Under the pieces are notes generated by a model. That model was not told the DNA's origin and searched no databases. It saw only the letters and a list, made by a program, of their open reading frames with translations. The position numbers were made by a program, and so were the translations under genes. Shown one piece after another: positions 48,155-56,225 of a stretch of DNA of 64,000 nt (the first letter of the stretch is position 1; every line of letters begins with the position of its first letter). The DNA is from Syncephalis plumigaleata (taxonomy: Eukaryota; Zoopagomycota; Zoopagomycetes; Zoopagales; Piptocephalidaceae): contig JAIXMF010000005.1 of assembly GCA_025201365.1 (NCBI GenBank), positions 248,001-312,000 of the forward strand, written 5' to 3'.

Positions 48155-50952
48155 ATGAAGTTCTCTGCCGTTCTCGCTATTGCTGTCGCCGTGTCGCTCT
48201 CACCAGTCTGGCCACCGTTGAAGCTAAACCCTCTCTGCATCGTCGTGGCATGTTGACCGTAACCCTATCAATTGATATACTAATCGTAGTCTATTGTTTG
48301 ATTGTCTACCGATGATTCCCGATAGCTCGTAAGTTCATGTATACCAAATGATTGATTTGACATACTAATCACATTGCAATGCTTATTCTATCTATTGATT
48401 TGTTAGCACAAGGCGGTAAGCTATCCTATTGACCATAATAAGCACTATGCTAATCGCGTCATAATGTTTATTTTATCTATTCATTTGTTAGATAATGACG
48501 GTGGTAAGTTGGTTTATTGACTACTACAAGTACTATGCTAATTGTAATACAAATGAAATCATATGTGACTACCATCTCAAGGATTTGTAAGTTGCCATTC
48601 TGATCGTAATGAATGGATATACTAATTACAGCATGACACACGATCCACATATGTTCCTATATACTAGCCTGTAAGTTACCATTCTGATTGTAATGAATTG
48701 ATATATATATATTAATTATAGTATGGCACATGATCCGTATATGTGTGATAGTGGGTAAGTTATCATTTTGACCGTAATGAATGGAGGTACTAGTTCTAAC
48801 ATGTCGTATAATTCCTGTATTTCCTTATGATAGGAGGTAAGTCACAATTCTGATCGTAATGCATGAGCGGGTACTAACTACGATACGGCATGTAATTCAC
48901 CTATGTGTGTGCATAACAGTTTGTAAGTTATCATTTTAATTAGAATGAATGATGTGCTAATCATGCTATGACACACGATCCACGTATGTTTGTGTATGAT
49001 AGAAGGTAAGTCTCCATTTTGATTGCAATGAATGAGTACTAATCATCACAATATGATGCTCAATCCGCATATTTGACCATGATAGCCTGTAAGTAGACAC
49101 TTTCGATCATAACCCACGATTGCTAACTACATCATGATGTATATCCACCATACATTTGTGTATAACAGACGGTAAGTTACAATTCTAATTACTATGAATT
49201 GATATATTAATCATATCATGGCACTCGATCCGCGTATGTCCCTGTATTGATAGAAGGTAAGCCATCATTTTAACCGTAATATATGGCTATGCTAATCGTG
49301 CTATGGCACATGATAGGAGGTATGTTGCTATTCCAGGTGTCATTTATGGTATGCTAATCACGCTATGGCATATGGTACACGTATATTCTCATACGATAGT
49401 GGGTAAGTTATCATTTCGATTGCATCTATGCTATACTAACTACGATACGACTGGCAATTTGCGTATGCTTGCACTGATAGGCTGTAAGTTATTAGGCTGA
49501 TGGTAGTATGCACTGTACTAATTAATCTGCCGTGATTCACGTGTGTTACGTATATCAGGCTGTAAGTTACCTTTCCAATCCTCATCTACGCTATACTAAT
49601 CATCCTATGGCATATGATTCTGATATACGTGTGTATGATAGAGAGTAAGTCATCATTCTGTTGAAATGTATGGATGCACTAATTGCAGTATGGCATACGA
49701 TTCACTCTGTTCCTGTATGATAGGAAGTAAGTCAATGTTCCGTTATAAACTATGCTGTTACTAATCATGACATGGCATGTTCGCATACGTTCGTATGTAA
49801 TAGCAAGTAAGCATTATGCTAGTTATACGCGATGATGCATTAATTATGACATGTGACACACGATCCACGTATGTTGGATACGATAGGCCGTAAGTAATCA
49901 TTCTGATTGTTGTCTACGGTGTATTAACTATGATACGACAATCGATCTGCATATGTTTTTGACTAATAGGAGGTAAGTGAAAGATGCTTATATTGTCTAA
50001 GGTACTAACAGCAACACGGTACATGATTCACGTATGCTTGTGTAAATAGAAGGTAAGCCATCATTTGGACTGCAACATATGGATGTACTAATTGTAGTAT
50101 GGCACACAATCACCGTATGTTTATTTGTGGCAGGAGGTAAGTCATCATTCCAATAATAATGCATGGCGTACTAATTACAGTATGGCATGCAATCATGTAT
50201 GCTTGGATATAACAGACCGTAAGCTACCATTCTGATTGCAATGCATGGATGTACTAATTATGATATCGCACATGTCCACCTATGTTTCGTATAATAGAAA
50301 GTAAGTTCCATACTCTTACTACAATGAATGGATGCACTAATGATGCTATGGCATGCAACAAACTATGTTATGCATGATAGGAGGTAAGCAATATTCTAAT
50401 TGTAATGCATGGATGTACTAATGACAACATGACATACGATCCACATATGTTTGTGCATAACAGATTGTAAGTTGACGTCTCGATGATAATGGATGGATGT
50501 ACTAATGACAATCTGGCACACCATTCGCGTATACTCGTTCATCGTAGAACGTAAGTAAATATTTCGATTGAGTGTATGTGATACTAATCGTGATATGTGA
50601 CATGCAATCCACGTATGCTTCGTGACTGATAGGAGGTATGTTAACACTTTAATCATCGTGTATGAGTACTAACGGAATATGACACACCACTCATGCATGC
50701 TTGTATACAACAGCGGGTAAGTTGTCATTCTGGCCATAGTGTATCGTGTACTAACAGTGTGTGTGATGCATATTTGTGTATGCCAGATGGTAAGCAGTCA
50801 TTTCCCGATTGTAAACTATGGCATACTAATCACAGTATGACACATGATCCGTGTATACTCGTGTACCATAGAAGGTAAGCTACCATTCCAATTGTAATAT
50901 AAATGTACTAATCACACTATGGCATGCCCTACTTTTATAGAACCGTCATTAA
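48155..50952 (+). CDS. Secreted peptide precursor built of micro-exons, gene 2
   Basis: Exon 1 (48155-48247) encodes a signal peptide and KPSLHRR; the first intron starts GCATGT. Micro-exons CTC (48326-28), CACAAGGCG (48407-15), a 12-nt exon (48492-503) and GATTT (48582-86) read APQGDNDGGF. Then come 28 exons of exactly one codon, in phase 0. The first 14 are P48668, W48752, E48834, F48920, K49003, P49086, T49169, K49254, E49317, W49400, A49481, A49559, R49642, E49724; the other 14 are listed with the repeat entry. The last coding exon (50941-50955) gives N, R, H, stop. Introns are 60-83 nt. In exon 1, near 48193, one base is missing relative to gene 1, so signal peptide and KPSLHRR lie in different frames; similar breaks in housekeeping genes suggest a consensus error. 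The rest is open to the stop. Function is unknown. Confidence 0.78.
48582..50940 (+). repeat. Tandem exon-intron units with single-codon exons, array 2
   Basis: Twenty-nine modules with most exon starts 78-86 nt apart (shortest intervals 63, 69 and 73). Each reads YAG, three bases, GTAAGY (GTATGT twice); the first module has five bases. Introns are degenerate copies of one sequence: GTAAGTTATCATTCTGATTG, then TGGATGTACTAAT, then TATGGCAYACGATCC, then a GTATG-rich end such as TATGATAG. Single-codon exons 15-28: Q49804, A49887, E49970, K50050, E50134, T50216, K50298, E50381, I50464, N50548, E50633, R50714, M50787, K50872. The charged, helix-friendly composition differs from the Pro-rich run of gene 1. 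Tandem duplication of a one-codon unit explains the structure. Confidence 0.88.
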
Positions 50953-51190
50953 GCAGTAATTAATAATCCAACAAATAATCATACTCATACTAATCCATTA
51001 TGATTACAGAACAAGACAAGGACATCATCAAGTAGATATTATAGGTATTCAAGTCAAGAATGTATTGGTGCAAGACCCTTTAGTGTCCATGCCATTCAAG
51101 TCATTATTCCTTGGTACAACAACAACAACAATATATCTACAAGATCATTCAATCATTTATTGAATAAATATGTCGTATTCTGACCATTAC
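50953..51190 (+). other. 3' UTR of micro-exon gene 2 with an intron
   Basis: After the stop, a donor GTAATT (50956) and a CATACTAATCC branch lead to the acceptor ATTACAG at 51009. The final exon from 51010 is the near-identical partner of 34637-34818. AATAAA lies at 51163-51168. The intron in the UTR has the same branch and acceptor context in both genes. Confidence 0.7.
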
Positions 51191-51267
51191 AATGTTTATT
51201 TTTCTATACGTGTAGACTACAGGGAAATAAGGATAAAATGATGATTAATTGATTTTACCATAGGAAC

Positions 51268-52993
51268 TTATGTACTCTCATTAGCATTATCATATTCTTC
51301 ATCTAATTTTTGCTCATAATCTTCCAACTCTTGCTCTTCTTTCAATACCTTATGGTACTCTTCTTCGTCTTCTCCTTCTTCTTCATTAGTATCAAATGCT
51401 AGCAATCAGCATTATTCGCATCGGTATCCTCCAGAGTTGTGCTAGTAACACTGCTCCTTTCATCCGTCAATATAGGTTCTTCTTCCTCAGTTGGGTTGCT
51501 ATCACGTAATCTAGCTAGCCGTTCGACATCAACCCAATTTATCTTGGATTCATCGCTTGCCACATTAGAACTTGTTAATTCATCCGGTAATTCATCAATT
51601 ACATCCTCCTCGTATAATTGATTATACATTCGCTCAAGGAATGATCGTCGATTAAGTGGATCACCGCGTAATTCCAATGCTAGTTTGACAATCTTCCAAT
51701 CAATCTAAATTTATAAATTCATAATCAATTGCAATGTAAATAATCACGTCTAGTTAGATTACCGATAAGCTCCTACTCGCTTCATTATTGACTTGCTTAG
51801 CATTGGCTAATGTGATAATGTGACCAATCAACTTTGTAAGCCAATTTCGTAATTTGATGTACAACGCTGTAAATGTATCATAACCAATGGCCACTTGACA
51901 GTCAGGTTGATGTCGATAAAATACACTAGATAAACATACAATGATAAGCTAAGTTATCGTAAATAATAGTAATAGTAGTAATCAACTTACTATTGACTCA
52001 ATGTTAACGCGTGTCTTAGATGAAATAACTCTAACATTAACAATGTTTTCCTCTTATCCATAACTGGGATTCTTCTTCTTCTTAGTAGTAGATTGAGTGG
52101 ATTCATGCCATGACCCGCTTTTCTGTATAAATACTCGATAGATGTCATCATCCGTTCGAGCTAGTATTTCTGCATCTTTTTCTTCTTTTAGCACTTTCTC
52201 CTCAGGAATACATCGTGCCGTAGGATGTTGCCAAGGATATATATTCCATAAATGTAATGATCCACTTTGTTCAAGCCCTATATCAAATAGAAATCGGCTT
52301 ATTATCGCGTCATTGGAATGTAAACATTAGTCTAATTACCATGGTATAACTCCATCATTGCTCTTTGTATACTGGCTAAGTAACTGGCACACTCAATCAT
52401 ACTTTTGTTGGTCACCCGATTGGTAAAATGCGCCAGATTGTGAACACCATGCCGTTCTATGGTTTGAAGAACTCTTCCTTCTGCGTAGCTGTCCATGTCA
52501 CACCATAGTGCATTGAAGATTTCAGTCGTCGCGTTGTTAACTTTTTAAAATTGGATCGATTGATTGTTGTGGATTCCTCTTCCTCTTCCTTGCTTCTGCT
52601 TCTTCCTCTTGTTCTTCATCCTCTTCCATCACTTCTGATTGACTATGTTGCATGGCAGATGGAGGTGTATTGGACATAATCATCGTTGGCGCATGTCTTG
52701 TCACTAATAGTATCATTGTTTATTCATTGTCAATACGCCACTCTATTATCATATAATAACGATTGAACAAACAATCTTTCTATATCACTTTGTCCTTCTA
52801 CTTTAAACAAAGATACTGTACATATCATTGGCTAATAGTTATACTTACTTTCCATTGTTTGTATTGAAGTGTCATTAGTAGATTGCGTATAACGCGCTCT
52901 TCTAATTCGCGTTGATGTACGCTCAACTGGTTCGGCATGTTCTACTTCATAGCGTCTAGGTCGTTTATTCGACCTGTTCTCGTATACCTCCAT
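51268..52993 (-). CDS. SANT-domain protein, RRN5-like Pol I factor (tentative)
   Basis: A likely start at 52993 gives MEVYENRSNKRPRRYEVEHA. A SANT-like segment follows: IFNALWCDMDSYAEGRVLQT, IERHGVHNLAHF, VTNKSMIECASYLASI. Downstream are a segment with ALYIKLRNWLTKLVGHIITL, which resembles a histone-fold helix, and a long acidic C-terminal tail (TNEEEGEDEEEYHKVL). Budding-yeast Rrn5, part of the upstream activation factor for rDNA transcription, has this order of SANT and histone-fold-like regions. The resemblance is by pattern only, so other SANT proteins remain possible. Two one-base frame changes (near 52550 in an A run, and near 51407) separate blocks that clearly belong together. It converges with micro-exon gene 2. 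Confidence 0.5.
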
Positions 52994-53733
52994 CAATACG
53001 TTTAATGTATATTCATTGAAATGCCAGGGGAAACCAGTACCCCACAGTACGAATTGTCTTTTTGAATAGCGTGAAGGAAAAGATAAAAAATAACAATTAT
53101 CAAAATCTAAAAAGGGATATTTGATTCAATGATGGATTTCATCAAGGCAAACATGATTACATACACTCGATATAGTTTCTTTATTCCTTTCTCCCTCATT
53201 CTTTCTGTGAGTGCATGCTTGTTTGATCGATTAGCAGTTTGTAACAAATGCGTTACATTGTACTCATCAAGCTTAGTAGCCTTGTCTAAGCTATTATTGT
53301 TACTGTTAATAAAACAAAGTGAAAATATCCAAATAGTGATATCATTCCACCTTGAACTGACTTGATGACTTGTCCTCCCCTCGTTTAGTTACAAACGAGT
53401 AAAAGTGGATGCGTGCCAGTCTTGTATAATTACTCTATGTGGAAGTAAACGAGCTAGAAACCGTATGAGTATGGTTGATAATGGCATGTTTATCCAAGTA
53501 ATCTACTTGCTTGCTTGCTTGTCTGTCTATCTTCCTATCCATATGTCCATCTGTTTGTATGTGCGCGTGTGTGTGTGTGTGTGGAGAGAGAGGGAGAGAG
53601 GAAAGGATGAACAAACATGCTTGTGTATGCGAATGTACAGGCTTTTTCCATCCAATTTGCGCAGTTAGCATTTTGTCTTTACGAATAAATAATAATTAAC
53701 ACTTACAAGTACAAGTACCCCCGTATTCTGTTT
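52994..53733. other. Intergenic region between RRN5-like gene and Fanzor 3' end
   Basis: This 740-nt stretch holds the promoter of the RRN5-like gene. It contains a (TG)n-(AG)n tract near 53563-53602 and TTGC repeats near 53510. No gene is supportable; the open frames over the microsatellite are compositional. Confidence 0.4.
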
Positions 53734-53766
53734 CCCAGCCCCCCTTCCCTTTGGGGAAAGACTGGG
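53734..53766 (-). ncRNA. GC-rich hairpin just 3' of the Fanzor gene, possible guide-RNA scaffold
   Basis: On the minus strand CCCAG pairs with CTGGG, and inside it CTTTCCC pairs with GGGAAGG (one G-U) around a CAAA loop. It lies 17 nt beyond the Fanzor stop codon in otherwise AT-rich DNA. Guide RNAs of TnpB and Fanzor proteins come from this position, overlapping or following the 3' end of the nuclease gene. The position and structure fit, but no transcript is shown. Confidence 0.4.
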
Positions 53767-53782
53767 GTGATAGCGATAACCA

Positions 53783-56225
53783 TCACGGATGAATTGTTTT
53801 TTGTTGTTTGGACCCCCGTTGTCCTTGCTCATCATTGCTTGAACGTTTAGAAGGAACAGCACCTCGTTGGAATTGTGTTGGAACACCCTTTCCATCGCGA
53901 ACACTGTGGATAATCTGAATGAAGTTCAGACATGCTGCCATATCCCGATTCCATACACGATACTCGAATCTTTCAATTGGCTTGTTGTCTTTATCCAGCT
54001 CGACCTCCTCGTCCTTCTCGTCATCCACGTCCATCATACCCTCTTGAACCTTCTTGTCCTTGATATTCTTCATGGCTTCTTGACAATTTTGATGTGTGCA
54101 TCTAATAAAATAATTAATTACTATATCATGATAAATAGCAAAGTGTAATAAATTGTACTTACCTTAAGAGACCATGTCGAATAACTTTAGGACCGTCTTC
54201 GTGTTTCTTGAGTCGAGGATTTCTGACCTTCTTGAACGTCTCGAGGGAGGGATTGTTGCACTCGGGACAGCACTTGCTGGTCTTATGCTCATCAATTAGA
54301 AAGACTTTAAAGTGTTGTTGTATAAGTCTTCTAAAGCCAACACCACGAATGGGCCCGTGGTGTTTGGCGTGAGGAGCTGACCAGTTGCCCATCACAAACA
54401 CCGCCTCCTTACCGAACTTCTCAGTTAGCTCTTGGATCAGCTTATGATCACTTTGTTGTTTGTTGATGTAGGCTGAGAGCTTTAGCTTTCTGAAAAGAGG
54501 TTGAGGGGTAGGACGGGTGGTGGGCTCGGTGGAGGGCTCAGCGGCAGAATTGGCGATGGGATCGGTGATGGGATCGGTGGCAGGACGGGTGATGGGGGTG
54601 GTGAGCGTTTCCCGGTAGAAGTTGGTAAGAATATCTGAGTGCTGTGATCGACACTTCAGATATTTCTCGTAATCCGCCAGAGATACAGCGCTGCCCTGGG
54701 TCCTTGAAAGAGCCACCTCGGCCTGCTGCACCGCTTGATTCCCCTTCTTGCAGTTTTGAATGATCTTGCGGTATTTCTTCATCTTTCGCATCTTGTCTTG
54801 ATGTAGTTTCGTGTACCGATATTTGATCGGCTTTTCTGATGTCGAATCTTCGTGTACACAAAACAATAGATCTCTTCTTCCAGGGTCCACCGCCACGCAT
54901 TTGCCTTTGAGGTTGTTGCGATCCTCCTCACTTAAATCGGTGATATATTCGATGCTCTTCTTTGCTGGTTCCTCTGCTGCTGACTTCGCTCCCCGTCTCT
55001 TGGTAATCTTCTTGGTGATCTTCTCGGCAATATTCTCGTTGACCTTCTCGTTGACCTTCTCAATGCCCTTCTTGATGACCGTAACACCAACGCCATCGGT
55101 GTCAATTGAACCAAAAAACTCGAGCTCACCATCCTTTTGATTTCTAAGTGGCTTTGCCTTAAGGTTCACGACTTGGCTCCAATGTCTGTGCTTCCAAGCC
55201 TTAAGCTCTTCCTCAGTCTTCTTCTTCATCTTCTCCCCCGCTTTCTTGGCCTCCTCCCTCTTCTTATCTTCTTCACGCCTACACTTGCAATTACCTAGTA
55301 TGTTCTGGCAAAGGATAACGGTGTCTATGTGGATGTAACACGGCGAAAACGAACGGCGCATGGGGAAACACTCAAAGGCCTTTAAGCCGAGGGCTTCAAA
55401 TAAAAGAGCAAGCTTGTAGAACGCTTTGAAATGCATAGCTGGATTTGCTTTACAATCATAATAAATATGATCCTTTTCAAACTCGTAGTTATCAGGATAA
55501 GCTTTTAGAACGGGCTCAAAGACGTCGAATGCTTCTGCAAGCTCAGGCTCTTTCTCAAATGTCGCTCGAGATACACCTTGCTTCGCTATTGCAGCTTTAA
55601 ATCTTCTTACAGGAGTAGTGATTTCCTTACTGATTTTCTCGCGAAGCACAGTATCATCTACACCCTGTTCGGACAATTCCTTCCTCATATCCTTTATCTT
55701 CTTTTTGACCTTGAAGTACTTGTTGATGGCGCGGCGAAGATGGTCGGCAAAGTGTAGCTTGATGTTGTTTGTATAAGCAACATAAATTCTGTTTGCTTCG
55801 TAGGTAGCCGACTGATCAGCTTTAACAAAATCTGGCTTTTGATAGCCAGTAGCGGTATAATAACCATCCCAATGGCCGCTGATCAATTCGCGAAGTTCGG
55901 CTGTCCTACCCTTGATCTGACTCTTTGTTTTGCGATTGAGTAAAGAAAGCCACACCTCTTTGAAAAAGTCTTTGTGGACGTACTTTTTAAACTCAAAGCT
56001 TGCATTCCCCTCAAATTCACTGAGAAATATGTACTTCGAGAGCGAGTAGGCATGGAAGGTCGTCGTATGCACAGTGTTTACTAGATGGCGTAAAACATCG
56101 TGATACTCTTTCTTCCAACCAATGCCAGAGAGAGACGACTTCACAGACAGCACTCGTTCACTGTCGGCAGCAGATTGGGAACTGCCTTCAGTTGACGAGA
56201 CTGGAGTCTCTGTCTGTGATGTCAT
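53783..56225 (-). CDS. Fanzor: eukaryotic TnpB-like RNA-guided nuclease
   Basis: Two exons (56225-54162ish and about 54093-53783) joined over a 60-70-nt intron with GTAAGT and TTAG. The protein, nearly 790 residues, has a helical N-terminal part, a Lys/Glu-rich middle, and a split RuvC domain: motif I CVAVDPGRRDLLFCV, a Pro/Thr repeat insertion (TTPITRPATDPITDP), VFVMGNWSAPHAKHHGP, then FLIDEHKTSKCCPEC, and after the intron CTHQNC, completing a zinc ribbon, and motif III WNRDMAACLNF. The usual RuvC-II glutamate position lacks Glu; the Glu of LIDEHKTS is the likely substitute, as described for Fanzors. All catalytic acids appear present and the frame is open, so it may be active. Fanzors are RNA-guided DNA endonucleases carried by mobile elements. 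I cannot find clear element ends. The gene lies alone between host genes. Confidence 0.88.

Noticed and set aside
48582-50940. CRISPR-like array: regular repeats with short variable pieces
   Set aside because: The variable pieces are only 3 nt, the repeats are degenerate, and each repeat has donor, branch and acceptor sites of this genome's introns. The host is a eukaryote with no Cas genes nearby.
53783-54073. Separate small gene downstream of the Fanzor reading frame
   Set aside because: It supplies the second half of the zinc ribbon and RuvC motif III, and a normal short intron joins it to the main exon.
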